Below are positions 34,313-43,233 of a stretch of 64,000 bases of DNA, in pieces. Position 1 is the first letter of the stretch; the number at the start of each line of letters is the position of its first letter. A model generated the notes under the pieces. The model was not told the DNA's origin. It searched no databases and saw only the letters and a list, made by a program, of their open reading frames with translations. The stretch is from Leifsonia sp. fls2-241-R2A-40a (GTDB taxonomy: Bacteria; Actinomycetota; Actinomycetes; Actinomycetales; Microbacteriaceae): assembly GCF_030209575.1 (NCBI RefSeq), contig NZ_JARVRS010000001.1, forward strand, positions 1,922,001-1,986,000. The letters run 5' to 3'. The translations under genes were made by a program, and so were the position numbers.

Positions 34313-35268
34313 AGCAGGCTCATCTCGGATCGGCGCAGCAGGCGGAGGTAGATGAAGGTCAGCACCAGGATGACCAGCACGATGATGTACGAGAGCGCGG
34401 CGCCGACTCCGAAGTTCTGGTCGGAGAACGCGGTCGTGTACGCGTAGTAGGCGACGGTCTGCGTGCCGTTGACCGGGCCGCCGCGGGTCATCGCGTAGAC
34501 GATGTCGAACACCTTGAACGCCTCCACCGTGCGCAGCACCAGCACGATGGAGATGGAGGGGACCAGCATCGGCAGCACGATCGACCGGAAGATCCGCGGC
34601 CAGCTCGCGCGGTCGACCTTCGCCGCCTCGTACAGCTCGCTCGGGATGGACGCGAGCCCGGCGAGCAGGAAGAACGCCACCAGCGGGGTCGTCTTCCACA
34701 CGTCCGCGAGGATGACCATGTTGAGCGCGAGGGTCGGGTCTCCGAGCCACGCCTGGTACTCGTGGATGATCCCGAGCTGGGTGAGGGCGGCGTTGAGGGA
34801 GCCGTACTGGGCGTTGAAGATGCCCTTCCACATGGCCGCGTTCACGATCGTCGGGATCGCCCACGGGATGATCACGATCGCGCGGAACAGCCACCGCGCC
34901 CGCAGCTTGGCGTTGAGCAGCCCGGCGACGATCAGGCCGAACACGAGCTCCAGCGCCGTGGAGACGAGCGTGAAGTACAGCGTCCGCCCCATCGCCGCCC
35001 AGAACCCGGACGACGTGAGGATGTGGACGTAGTTCTGCAGTCCGACGAAGGGGGTGTCGGTCGCCAGAGCCGAGTTCACCTCGAAGAACGAGATGAGGAG
35101 GGTGCGGAGGATCGGGTAGACGATCACTCCGAACACCGCGACCGCGGCGGGGACCAGCAGCCAGAAGGCGAGCCGTCCCTGGTTGTCGCGCTTGCGGCGG
35201 TTCCGTCGCCCGCCCGTGGTGGGCGCGCGTCGCTCCGTCTCGACTCCGGCGACCGACACGCCGCTCAT
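34309..35268 (-). CDS. Carbohydrate ABC transporter permease, MalF-like (CUT1)
   Basis: The 319-residue product has a basic cytoplasmic start, six membrane segments, and the EAA loop SELYEAAKVDRASWPRIFRSIVLPMLVPS near residue 215. The usual EAAxxDGA has Arg in place of Gly. Its ATG overlaps the TGA of the binding-protein gene, and its stop overlaps the MalG-like start. It forms the membrane channel of the sugar importer. Confidence 0.9.
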   Translation of the reverse strand: MSGVSVAGVETERRAPTTGGRRNRRKRDNQGRLAFWLLVPAAVAVFGVIVYPILRTLLISFFEVNSALATDTPFVGLQNYVHILTSSGFWAAMGRTLYFTLVSTALELVFGLIVAGLLNAKLRARWLFRAIVIIPWAIPTIVNAAMWKGIFNAQYGSLNAALTQLGIIHEYQAWLGDPTLALNMVILADVWKTTPLVAFFLLAGLASIPSELYEAAKVDRASWPRIFRSIVLPMLVPSISIVLVLRTVEAFKVFDIVYAMTRGGPVNGTQTVAYYAYTTAFSDQNFGVGAALSYIIVLVILVLTFIYLRLLRRSEMSLL

Positions 35269-36566
35269 CCCTGGGACTCGTTCGCGGCCTTGACCGCGTC
35301 GTCGAGCGCCTGCTGCGGGCTCTTCTTGCCGAGCAGCGCGTTCTGGATCTCGACCTGGAGCGCCTGCGACACCGTGTTGTAGTTCGCCACCGGCGGGCGC
35401 AGGATCATCGAGTCGTACGCCTTGCCGGCGGCCGCGAAGACCTCCGGGTTCGACTTGGTGATCTCGGGCTTGGTGTAGCTGGCCTTCCAGTTCGTCATCG
35501 ACGACTTCGTGTACTGGTCCTGCACGGCCTCACTGGTCACGTACTCGATGAACTTCCATGCGGCGGACTGGTGCTTCGACTTCGCACCGATCGAGAGGGC
35601 CATCGAGCCGTTCACGCCGGGGTTGTCTCCGCTGGGACCTGCCGGCGGGGAGGTGACGGCGACCTGGCCGACGACCTTCGAGATCGACGGGTCGTTCTGG
35701 TCGCGGAAGGTCGACTCCCAGTTCAGCTCCATCGCCGTCTTGCCCGCGGCCATGGACTTGTCGGTGTCGTCCTCCAGGAAGGTGGTCGATGCCGGGTCGG
35801 TGAGTCCGTCGTCGATCGACTTCTTCATGAACTCGAGCGCCTGCACGCCCGCGCCCTTGTTGATGTCGAGCTTCCCGCTGGAGTCGGTGAACTGACCGCC
35901 GTACGCCCCGAGCATGACCGCGTAGTCGCAGATCAGCGCCTCGGCCTGCGCCCAGCTCCAGGCGAGCGGGTACTGCACCACTCCCGCGTCCTTGAGCTTC
36001 TTGGCCACGGCGAGCACGCCATCCCACGTCTTGACGTCGTCGGGACCGGCGCCCACCTTGGCGAGCATGTCCTTGTTGTAGAAGAACAGCTTGGTGGAGG
36101 GGCCCCACGGCACGCCGTAGTACTTGCCCTTGTACTCGGCGCTGGAGAGGGCGCCGCCGAGCATGTCCGACTTCCAGCTGGACGGGAACCGGTTGGTCAC
36201 GTCGGTGATGATGCCCTTGGATGCGAACTCGGCCGGCCAGATCACGTCCGACAGCACGACGTCGTAGGTGCCCGCGGGCGCCGAGGTGACGATCTTGTCG
36301 TGCAGTGCCTCGTAGGCGACGAAGGTCGGCTTGACGGTGATCTTCGGGTTCTTCTTCTCGAAGGCCGCGATCATGTCGTTGATGTTCGACTCCGAGTAGC
36401 CGGCCTGCTTCATGAACAGGGCGTTGATCGTGCCCGTCCCGTCGCCCTGCCCGCCCGACGAGGTGCCGGCCCCGGTGACGCTGCAGGCGCTCAGCGCGAG
36501 GGCCGCGGTCGCCGCGAGCCCGACGGTCGCGAGGGCGCGGCGGCGCCCCCTGGATGTGGTTCTCAT
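35265..36566 (-). CDS. Sugar-binding lipoprotein (CUT1 solute-binding protein)
   Basis: The 433-residue product has a lipoprotein signal with lipobox LSAC at about residues 25-28, preceded by Arg-rich residues. The mature part has the family 1 solute-binding features: INDMIAAFEKKNPKITVKPTFVAYEALHDKI, YKGKYYGVPWGPSTKLFFYNKDML and AAWKFIEYVTSEAVQDQY. It captures the sugar outside the membrane for the two permeases. GGAGG precedes the ATG, which overlaps the kinase stop. Kinase and SIS neighbours suggest an amino sugar or a derivative as substrate, but this is inference. Confidence 0.9.
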   Translation of the reverse strand: MRTTSRGRRRALATVGLAATAALALSACSVTGAGTSSGGQGDGTGTINALFMKQAGYSESNINDMIAAFEKKNPKITVKPTFVAYEALHDKIVTSAPAGTYDVVLSDVIWPAEFASKGIITDVTNRFPSSWKSDMLGGALSSAEYKGKYYGVPWGPSTKLFFYNKDMLAKVGAGPDDVKTWDGVLAVAKKLKDAGVVQYPLAWSWAQAEALICDYAVMLGAYGGQFTDSSGKLDINKGAGVQALEFMKKSIDDGLTDPASTTFLEDDTDKSMAAGKTAMELNWESTFRDQNDPSISKVVGQVAVTSPPAGPSGDNPGVNGSMALSIGAKSKHQSAAWKFIEYVTSEAVQDQYTKSSMTNWKASYTKPEITKSNPEVFAAAGKAYDSMILRPPVANYNTVSQALQVEIQNALLGKKSPQQALDDAVKAANESQG

Positions 36567-37498
36567 GACTTCCTCCGTGTGTTTGTTGGTGCGAAGGGGA
36601 CAGCGGTGGCCGCCTCCGTGAGCCGCCGGGCGAGCGCGAGGGCGCCGCGCACCGGGGGGACATCCAGCAGGTGGATGGAGTGGGCGAGCCCGCGGGCGCG
36701 CAGGCGCTCGCCGAGGGCCTCGAACAGTCGTGGCTGGTGGCTGATCACGCCGCCGGCGCAGACCACGTCGGCGCCTGCCGCGCCGCGGCGGTGCACGAGC
36801 TCGACGCTGTGGGCGAGTTCGTCGGCGGCGTTCTCGACGACGCGGGCGGCGCGGGCGCTCCCGGCGTCGGCGGCCGCGAAGACCAGGGGAGCGGCTGCGC
36901 CCCACGCGGTGACGCGCGGCCGGACGGTCAGGGCGTTCGAGAGGCCGACGATCTCATCCACACCGAAGTGGGCGAACAGCAGGTCGGCGAGGGCATCGCG
37001 CGGCTCGTCCTCGTCCACCGCTTCGAACAGGGTCCGCACTGCGTCGCGCACCAGGGCGGGAGCGCTTCCCGGGTCGTTGAGGATGTAGCCGTAGCCGCCG
37101 GCGCTGACCAGCATCCCGTCGATCCGGCGGCCGACCACCTTGCTGCCGGTGCCGGCGATGACCGCGATCGCCTCGTCGAACCCGGCGGCGGGGCCGACCA
37201 GTTCGACGTCGTTGACGGCGAGGGCAGGGCCGTCGTGGAGCTGCGAGAGAGTCTCCGAGAAGGCGAGGGTCTGTCCCTCGCTGTCGAGGCCGTGGGCGCC
37301 GACGACGAGCGGGGCGGCATCCGCATCGGGCACCGCGTCGAGGAGGGCGAGCAGCCCGCGCACGTTGTCCTCCGAGTGGAGGTGTCCGCCGTGCTGCCAG
37401 TCGGCCGTCTTCACCGAGAGGTCGAGGAGCGCGGCGCCGGCGTCGTCCTCGACGCACACGTGCGTCTTGGTCCCGCCGATGTCGATTCCGACGATCAC
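36563..37498 (-). CDS. ASKHA sugar kinase, BadF/BcrA-like (N-acetylglucosamine kinase-like)
   Basis: The 311-residue product starts MIVGIDIGGTKTHVCVED, the phosphate-1 loop, and has AIAVIAGTGSKVVGRRIDG (phosphate-2) and a GGYGYILNDPGSA segment typical of the BadF/BadG family that contains N-acetylglucosamine kinase; DVVCAGGVISHQPRLFEAL is the adenosine motif. The GTG start has GGAG at 6-base spacing. It is the first gene of the uptake operon, with a good promoter 67-96 bp upstream. It would phosphorylate the imported sugar. Confidence 0.82.
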   Translation of the reverse strand: MIVGIDIGGTKTHVCVEDDAGAALLDLSVKTADWQHGGHLHSEDNVRGLLALLDAVPDADAAPLVVGAHGLDSEGQTLAFSETLSQLHDGPALAVNDVELVGPAAGFDEAIAVIAGTGSKVVGRRIDGMLVSAGGYGYILNDPGSAPALVRDAVRTLFEAVDEDEPRDALADLLFAHFGVDEIVGLSNALTVRPRVTAWGAAAPLVFAAADAGSARAARVVENAADELAHSVELVHRRGAAGADVVCAGGVISHQPRLFEALGERLRARGLAHSIHLLDVPPVRGALALARRLTEAATAVPFAPTNTRRKS

Positions 37499-37564
37499 GT
37501 CTGCTCCTCTGCGTCATTGAAGGGGTTCCTTCTTTCCTATCGGAGTGAGAAGAAGTTGGAGCTA

Positions 37565-37594
37565 AACCTAAAGGCCCTCTCCGACGTGTGTCAA
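37565..37594 (-). promoter_or_regulatory. Sigma-70-type promoter of the sugar uptake operon
   Basis: On the minus strand TTGACA (37589-37594) and TAGGTT (37565-37570) are separated by 18 bp. The kinase start at 37498 lies 67 bp downstream. The three palindromes at 37621-37673 end 27 bp upstream of the -35. Confidence 0.6.
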
Positions 37595-37620
37595 GAGCCG
37601 AACCTCGCGGCCGACCGTCG

Positions 37621-37673
37621 ATTCGTCACGAATGCGCGCGATTCGTCACGAATGAGCGCGATTCGTCACGAAT
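37621..37673. repeat. Three phased ATTCGTCACGAAT palindromes
   Basis: Identical 13-bp palindromes (ATTCGT-C-ACGAAT) start at 37621, 37641 and 37661, a 20-bp period or about two helical turns, separated by GCGCGCG and GAGCGCG. They lie 16 bp after the stop of the ROK regulator and upstream of the kinase promoter. They may bind the ROK regulator or another factor; a REP-like element is the alternative. Confidence 0.6.
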
Positions 37674-37689
37674 CGCTGTGGGAAGACGG

Positions 37690-38910
37690 TCAGAACGCGA
37701 GGTAGGCGAAGCCGTTGACCTCGGCGGCGGCCAGCTCCGCCGCGCCGAGCAGCACCGCATCCTCGCGGTGGGTCGCCGGCTCGATACGGGGGACGCGGAT
37801 GATGCGCCCGCGCAGCCGCTCCTGGATGCCCGGGATCACCGTGTCCGAGCTGCCGACGAAGCTGCTTCCCACGACGACCAGCTCGGGGTCGAGCACGATC
37901 ACCAGCGCCGCGACCGCGATGGCGACCATGTCGAGGATCTCGTCGGCCATCTCCTTAGCGTCGGCATTGCCGTCGCGAGCCAGCTCGAACACGTCCTCGG
38001 CGGTCAGTGCGCCGCTCGGCGGGAGCGGGATCCCCCGCTCGCGCGCCCGCTGGGTCAGCGCGAGCGAGCCGATGCGGTCCTCCAGGTCGCCTCGGGCGTC
38101 GTACGACCGCTCGAGCGACGACCGCTCCATCAGCAGGTACCCGATCTCGCCCGCTTCGGCGCGGGCGCCGCGGTGCAGTTCGCCGTTCGCGACGATCCCC
38201 GCGCCGAGTCCGTTCTCGAGGAACAGTGCCACCAGGCTGGACAATCCGCGCCCGGCCCCGGTATGGAGCTCCCCGTAGGCGAGCGCGTTCGCGTCGTTCT
38301 CGACGACCACCGGGAGGGGCGTGCGCTCGCGCAGCAGCGTCCCGAACGGCACGCCCGTCCAGCCGAACTCGGGCATCGTGCCGACGACGCCCTCCGGCTG
38401 CTGCACGACGCCGGGCACCGCGATGCCGACCGCGAGGCACGGGGTGCCCATCGAGTCGGCGGTGGCGATGAGATCGTCGAACAGCCGGAACACCTTGCGC
38501 AGCTGCCGGTCCTGGTCCGGCGCGCGCTGCGCCACCTCGGCGTCGTCGACCGGGCGCGGGCCCAGTTCGACGGAACGCCGGAAGACGATCTTGCCGTCGA
38601 AGTCGACCAGGATGCCGGTCACCGTCTCGGCGCGGAGCTGGATCGCCGCGACCAGCCGCGAGCTCCCGGCGTAGCGCAGCAGCACCGACGGCCGGCCGCC
38701 GGTCGACGGCTCCTGGCCTGCGGCGACGACGAGGCCGTCCTCGATGAGGGAGGCGGTGAGCCGGTTGATCGTCGCCGGGCTCAGCCCGGTCTTCACGCCG
38801 AGCTGCTGGCGGGAGAGTGCTCCAGAGTCGCGCAGCGCCTCGATGATGGCCGTCTGGTTGACGCGTGCGAGGGTGCTCGTGGTCGCCGTTGCGCGCGTCC
38901 TCTTCGCCAC
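37690..38910 (-). CDS. ROK family transcriptional regulator
   Basis: The 406-residue product has an N-terminal winged helix (about residues 15-80) with RVNQTAIIEALRDSGALSRQQLGVKTGLSPATINRLTASLIEDGLV, then a ROK sugar-binding domain with VGIAVPGVV, VVENDANALAYGE and GAGRGLSSLVALFLENGLGAGIV. The cysteine-rich zinc motif usual in ROK repressors is absent; the corresponding segment is EIGYLLMERSSLERSYDARGDLED. GAGGAGG precedes the GTG start. It probably controls the downstream transporter operon in response to the sugar or its phosphate. Confidence 0.88.
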   Translation of the reverse strand: MAKRTRATATTSTLARVNQTAIIEALRDSGALSRQQLGVKTGLSPATINRLTASLIEDGLVVAAGQEPSTGGRPSVLLRYAGSSRLVAAIQLRAETVTGILVDFDGKIVFRRSVELGPRPVDDAEVAQRAPDQDRQLRKVFRLFDDLIATADSMGTPCLAVGIAVPGVVQQPEGVVGTMPEFGWTGVPFGTLLRERTPLPVVVENDANALAYGELHTGAGRGLSSLVALFLENGLGAGIVANGELHRGARAEAGEIGYLLMERSSLERSYDARGDLEDRIGSLALTQRARERGIPLPPSGALTAEDVFELARDGNADAKEMADEILDMVAIAVAALVIVLDPELVVVGSSFVGSSDTVIPGIQERLRGRIIRVPRIEPATHREDAVLLGAAELAAAEVNGFAYLAF

Positions 38911-39134
38911 CGGCGCCTCCTCATCCCTGGCCTTCGGCCTCCGCCGCTTGCGCGACCTGGGGAAACTTTACTATCGCTCTGGATGGATGTGCGTGCGCGC
39001 TTGCCGGCCGCACCCGCGCCCCCGTCGCGCTCAGCATACCGACGCGCACCGAGCGACCCGCACCGGGTGACCCGCTCCGGGGGCACTCGAAATGGGGCGC
39101 GACCGCCGTCCGGGCACCGGCCTACCGTGGGGGC

Positions 39135-39557
39135 ATGTTCCGGTTCCCCCGTGAAGCGATGCGCCGGCGGCGGCCCGACCCCGCCGTCGGTTCCTTGCTC
39201 GCGGGCGCCATGGCGGGCGGGATCCGCGACATCTACGGCCACACCGTCACCTTCGTGCCGGAGGACCTCGTCTACGTCGAGCGGCTGTTCACCGACCTCG
39301 GTTCGGACGAGGGCTTCGTCGGCGACGACTTCACCCTGCAGAGCCTCGGCTGCCTGATCGGCGAGATCCTCGTCCGGACGGATGGCGGGCACTGGAGTCG
39401 CACCGCCCACCGCCGCGGCGGCCGGGACGACACCGGGCTGGAGGTCGTGCTGCCCAACGGCCGTGCCGTCAATCCGTTCCGTGCCGCGTACGACCGCGCC
39501 GATCGGGGTTCCGGCTCCTCCGTCATCGACTTCCGCCAGCTCGCACTCGCCTCCTGA
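39135..39557 (+). CDS. Hypothetical protein, DUF3806-like
   Basis: The 140-residue product is soluble and lacks a signal peptide. The core LVYVERLFTDLGSDEGFVGDDFTLQSLGCLIGEILVRTDGGHW, followed by GLEVVLPNGRAVNPFRAAYDR, has the look of DUF3806-type proteins, but I am not sure of the match. The ATG at 39135 is preceded by GTGGGGGC. It stands alone, 44 bp before the TMEM175-like gene, and no role can be given. Confidence 0.5.
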   Translation: MFRFPREAMRRRRPDPAVGSLLAGAMAGGIRDIYGHTVTFVPEDLVYVERLFTDLGSDEGFVGDDFTLQSLGCLIGEILVRTDGGHWSRTAHRRGGRDDTGLEVVLPNGRAVNPFRAAYDRADRGSGSSVIDFRQLALAS

Positions 39558-39600
39558 CCCCGCTCGGGGCACAGAATGGTGCCGACGGAGAGGGGCGCGG

Positions 39601-40218
39601 ATGTCGAAGGGTCGCCTGGAAGCCTTCAGCGACGGCGTGCTCGCCGTCGCGATCACTCTGCTCGTACTCGACCTGCATGTCGATCCGGGAGCGCGTGAGG
39701 GGCTGCTGGCGCAGTTGCTCGCGGCCTGGCCGTCCTTCGTCGCCTACATCGTCAGCTTCCTGGTGATCGGCGTGATCTGGGTCAACCATCACGCCATCGT
39801 CCGGTTCGTCGAGGTCGTCGACCGCCCGCTGCTGTTCTGGAACCTCATCCTGCTCCTGTTCGTCACGGCGCTGCCGTTCACGACGGCCACCCTCGCGGGC
39901 GCCCTGGCCGATGGCAGCGCATCCGACGTCCGCGTCGCCGCGGTGCTGTACGGCTGCACCACGACGGGCTTCGCCGTGGCGTTCACGTTCCTGTACGGCC
40001 GCATCACGAAGTCGCAGGTGACGGAGGGTCGGATGGATGCGGCCACGCGCAGGCGGGCGATCCGCCGGTTCGGTGTCGGCACCGTGCTCTACCCGGTCAC
40101 AACCGTGATCGGCCTGGTGAGCGCGCCCGCGATGCTGGCGGCGCTCGCCGCGCTGAGCTTCTACTACCTGTTCAACCAGACGGGTGCGTCCGAGCGCGAG
40201 CCACGCATCCCGACCTAG
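39601..40218 (+). CDS. TMEM175/DUF1211 family integral membrane protein
   Basis: The 205-residue product begins MSKGRLEAFSDGVLAVAITLLVLDLHV, which holds the RxxxFSDGV motif of helix 1 that lines the pore in bacterial TMEM175 potassium channels. Five or six membrane segments follow, including FLVIGVIWVNHHAIVRFV. Length fits the bacterial single-repeat form, which assembles as a tetramer. Potassium conduction is the family's known activity and is inferred here. Confidence 0.82.
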   Translation: MSKGRLEAFSDGVLAVAITLLVLDLHVDPGAREGLLAQLLAAWPSFVAYIVSFLVIGVIWVNHHAIVRFVEVVDRPLLFWNLILLLFVTALPFTTATLAGALADGSASDVRVAAVLYGCTTTGFAVAFTFLYGRITKSQVTEGRMDAATRRRAIRRFGVGTVLYPVTTVIGLVSAPAMLAALAALSFYYLFNQTGASEREPRIPT

Positions 40219-40280
40219 TCGGCGCCGCTCCTCATCGGCGACGCGGGCCGCTAATGTGTGCGTCGACGGGAGGAGGCCGC

Positions 40281-42515
40281 GTGCGGGTTCTGACGTGGCT
40301 GGGCCGGCACGACCCGGGGTACAGCGCGCTGCGCCGGGCCGGGCGTGCCGCGATCGCCGTGCCGCTCCTGTTCCTCCTCGGCAGCCGGGTGCTCGGGAAT
40401 CCGGAGATCGCCCTCTTCGGGGCGTTCGGCGCCTTCGCGATGCTGCTGTTCGTCGACTTCGGCGGTCCCGTGCGCGAGCGCATCCAGGCCCAGGTCGCGC
40501 TGGCGCTGGCCGGGGCGGTCCTCATCTGCCTGGGCACGCTGGCCTCGACGCAGCTCTGGCTGTCGGCGGTGGCGATGGCCGTGGTGGCGTTCGGCGTGCT
40601 GTTCGCGGGCTCCGTGAGCTCGGTGATCGCGTCGTCCGGCACGTCGCTGCTGCTGGCCTTCGTCCTTCCGGTGACGCTCTCCGGAACCGCCGCCTCGATC
40701 GGGCCGCGGCTGCTCGGCTGGGGTATCGCCGCCGCGGTGAGCGTCCTCGCCGTCTCCCTGTTGTGGCCGGCGCCGGTGCGCGAGCCGTTGCGCGGCCCGG
40801 CGATGGAGGCGTGCCGGGCACTCGCTGCGCGGTTGCGCGCCGACGGCGTCGTGCCCGCGCCCGGGCCGGACGTCGCCGTTCCCGGGGGCGACTCATCGGT
40901 CGCCGCGCTGCAGCGGACCTTCCTCGCCGCGCCCTACCGGCCGACCGGCCTGAGCGCGCCCGCCCGCACCGTCGTCCGGCTGGTCGACGAGCTGACCTGG
41001 CTGGATGCGGTGATCGCCCAGTTCGCCCGCCACGGCCGCGACCCCGACGCCGGACTGCCGGCCGATGCCGCCGCCTGGCGCATGCGGACCGCTGCGGCGG
41101 AGGTGCTCGACGAGGGCGCTGTCCTCCTCGGTCAGCACGGCGGCGACCCGACGGCTCTGGAGGCAGCGCTCGCGCGCCTCGCCGACGAGCGCAGCCGGGT
41201 CGAGGTCGCCACGCTCGCGCCCGCCCCGATGCCGCCGGGCACGGGCGGCATCCAGGCTGCGGAGGAGTTCGCCGCGGCGCTGGGCCCCGGCTTCCGGGCC
41301 CAGGAGCTCGCCTACGCCGTCGCGACCGTCGCCGGGAACATCGCCCTCACCGCGCGCGCCGAGCGCCGGACGTGGTGGCAGCGGATGCTCGGCCGCCAGC
41401 CGGGCGGCCTCAGCGGTCCGCTCGCCGCGGCGACGGAGCGCGCCACCGGCTTCGTCGGCCCGAATTCGGTGTGGCTGCGCAACAGCATCCGTGGGGCGAT
41501 CGGCCTCGGACTCGCGGTGCTGCTCGCGAAGCTCACCGGCGTCGAGCACTCGTTCTGGGTCGTCCTCGGCACCATGTCGGTGCTCCGCTCGAGTGCGCTC
41601 AGCACGGGGCAGACCGCTCTGCGCGGGGTCATCGGCACCGTGGTCGGAGTGATCGTCGGGGCCGCGGCGCTGTTCGTGATCGGGGCGAATCCGGTCGTGC
41701 TCTGGCTGGTGCTCCCTCCGGCGATCCTCATCGCGGGGATCGCGCCCGCTGCGATCTCGTTCGCGGCCGGTCAGGCGGCCTTCACGATCGTGCTCGTCCT
41801 GCTTTTCAACGTGATCGCGCCCACCGGCTGGACCGTCGGTCTCATCCGGATCGAGGACATCGCGCTCGGCTGTGCGGTGAGCCTGGTCGTCGGCGTCCTG
41901 TTCTGGCCCCGCGGGGCCTCCGCGTCGCTCCGGTCCGCCGTGGGCGACGCCTACCTGGCGAGCATGGAGTACCTGCGTGCGGCCGTCGCCTACGGGATGA
42001 CGCGCTGCGACCGGACGGCGCCGCACCGCTCCGAGCCGAGGCAGCAGTCCCTGGAGGCCGCCGCCGCCTCCCGCCGGCTCGACGACGCCTTCCGCACCTA
42101 CCTGACCGAGCGCGGCACGAAGCAGCGCCCGCTCGCCGAGGTCTCGGCGCTGGCGACCGGCGTGGCGGGGGTGCGTCTGGCCGCCGATGCCATCGTCGAG
42201 CTGTGGCGCGGGCAGCCGGCGGGGGACGGCGACCGGAGTGCGGCGCGTGACGCGCTGGATGCGCGGCTGGGTCGTCTCGAGGGCTGGTACCGCTCGCTTT
42301 CCGACGCCCTGACCGCGCGCGACCCTCTCCCCGTCCCCGACCATGCCGACCCATCGGCGGAGAGCGCCCTCGCTGCCGCGGTGCTCGGCGAGGCGGCCGA
42401 CCCGAGCGGTGCGACGGCCACCGCGGTACGCATCATCTGGACCGCGGACTACCTGGAGGTCGTCCGCCGGCTCGAGCGGGCCATTGTCGCTCCGGGCGCC
42501 CCACCCGGCGCCTGA
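40281..42515 (+). CDS. FUSC family membrane protein
   Basis: The 744-residue product has two blocks of six or so membrane segments (about residues 20-150 and 410-540) with a soluble region after each, the layout of the fusaric acid resistance/aromatic acid exporter (FUSC/AaeB-YccC) family. Characteristic parts are NPEIALFGAFGAFAMLLFVDFGG and GVEHSFWVVLGTMSVLRSSALSTGQTALRGVIGTVVGVI, the latter matching the conserved FUSC_2 segment. The GTG at 40281 is preferred to an ATG 27 bp upstream because GGGAGGAGGCCGC precedes it. It may export small organic anions. Confidence 0.83.
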   Translation: MRVLTWLGRHDPGYSALRRAGRAAIAVPLLFLLGSRVLGNPEIALFGAFGAFAMLLFVDFGGPVRERIQAQVALALAGAVLICLGTLASTQLWLSAVAMAVVAFGVLFAGSVSSVIASSGTSLLLAFVLPVTLSGTAASIGPRLLGWGIAAAVSVLAVSLLWPAPVREPLRGPAMEACRALAARLRADGVVPAPGPDVAVPGGDSSVAALQRTFLAAPYRPTGLSAPARTVVRLVDELTWLDAVIAQFARHGRDPDAGLPADAAAWRMRTAAAEVLDEGAVLLGQHGGDPTALEAALARLADERSRVEVATLAPAPMPPGTGGIQAAEEFAAALGPGFRAQELAYAVATVAGNIALTARAERRTWWQRMLGRQPGGLSGPLAAATERATGFVGPNSVWLRNSIRGAIGLGLAVLLAKLTGVEHSFWVVLGTMSVLRSSALSTGQTALRGVIGTVVGVIVGAAALFVIGANPVVLWLVLPPAILIAGIAPAAISFAAGQAAFTIVLVLLFNVIAPTGWTVGLIRIEDIALGCAVSLVVGVLFWPRGASASLRSAVGDAYLASMEYLRAAVAYGMTRCDRTAPHRSEPRQQSLEAAAASRRLDDAFRTYLTERGTKQRPLAEVSALATGVAGVRLAADAIVELWRGQPAGDGDRSAARDALDARLGRLEGWYRSLSDALTARDPLPVPDHADPSAESALAAAVLGEAADPSGATATAVRIIWTADYLEVVRRLERAIVAPGAPPGA

Positions 42516-42550
42516 GGCCCCTGGGGGCGATCCGCGCGACCCCCGAAATT

Positions 42551-42568
42551 GACCCCCATCTTGGGGTC
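42551..42568. promoter_or_regulatory. GACCCC-N6-GGGGTC dyad
   Basis: GACCCCCATCTTGGGGTC has perfect 6-bp arms. It lies in the 216-bp gap between the FUSC gene and the next hypothetical gene and resembles the C-rich/G-rich dyads in the EPS promoters. TACTGTTTAT about 20 bp downstream could be a -10. Role unknown. Confidence 0.35.
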
Positions 42569-42731
42569 CGCACTTTGGTGGACAGACCGGTACTGTTTAT
42601 CCCAACCCCACCGGCCCCGAACCGTTGGGGGGATGCACCGTCGACGAGAGATCGCAGACGGCTTACCCGATCATCCGTTACCGTCGACGCTGATGCCCAG
42701 TGCGTCATCACATCAACGTTTGCGCTTTTTT

Positions 42732-43205
42732 ATGGAAAGTACCCGAGCTTCCATGCTGCGAAACATCGATCCCATCATTCAAGGTCCCCTTCTGTCCGCC
42801 CTCGAGGCGGTGAAACCGGGAGGCTGGATCGCGATCACGTCCGTTGCGGCTCCCGGCACCGCCGACACGATCACCGTCGACGCCCCGCTCGACCGGATGG
42901 CGCCCGCGCTGTTCCAGGCGGTCCCGCTGAGCAGCCAGGCCGAGCCGATCATCGGCTGGCTGGCTGACGCTGCCGACGACGACGCGCTCGACGCGTTCTT
43001 CGCCGTGCAGGGTTCCGCCCGCGACGCCGAGCGACGTTCCTTCGAGATGGGCCGCCTCCTCGAGGTCCCCTCCGAGGTCTGGGACAACGTCGAGCTGACG
43101 CTCGTCGTCGACTCCCCGGCCGAGTTCACCTTCTTCGCCTGCACCGGCGGCAGCCAGCACGAGCTGGTCGAGCTGCTCGCCGTCCCGGAGCGTCAGGCGG
43201 CCTGA
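42732..43205 (+). CDS. Hypothetical protein
   Basis: I do not recognise this protein of about 157 residues. It is soluble, acidic and rich in Ala, with GGWIAITSVAAPGTADTITVDAPLDRMAPALFQAV, DDALDAFFAVQGSARDAERRSFEMGRLLEVPSEVWDNVELTLVVDSPAEF and FFACTGGSQHELVELLAV. The start is uncertain: ATGs at 42732 and 42753 both lack a good ribosome site, and an ATG at 42633 follows GGGGGG directly. Codon use from about 42750 onward is clearly coding, with the normal high third-position GC. Confidence 0.55.
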   Translation: MESTRASMLRNIDPIIQGPLLSALEAVKPGGWIAITSVAAPGTADTITVDAPLDRMAPALFQAVPLSSQAEPIIGWLADAADDDALDAFFAVQGSARDAERRSFEMGRLLEVPSEVWDNVELTLVVDSPAEFTFFACTGGSQHELVELLAVPERQAA

Positions 43206-43233
43206 GCGCCGCTTCCCCGGCGGGTTCGACGAC

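Noticed and set aside
32402-38910. A complete ABC importer
   Set aside because: No ATP-binding protein gene is present; only the binding protein and two permeases are encoded, so it is described as lacking its own ATPase.
40893-42344. A 483-codon minus-strand frame
   Set aside because: Antisense shadow of the FUSC gene with no domain.
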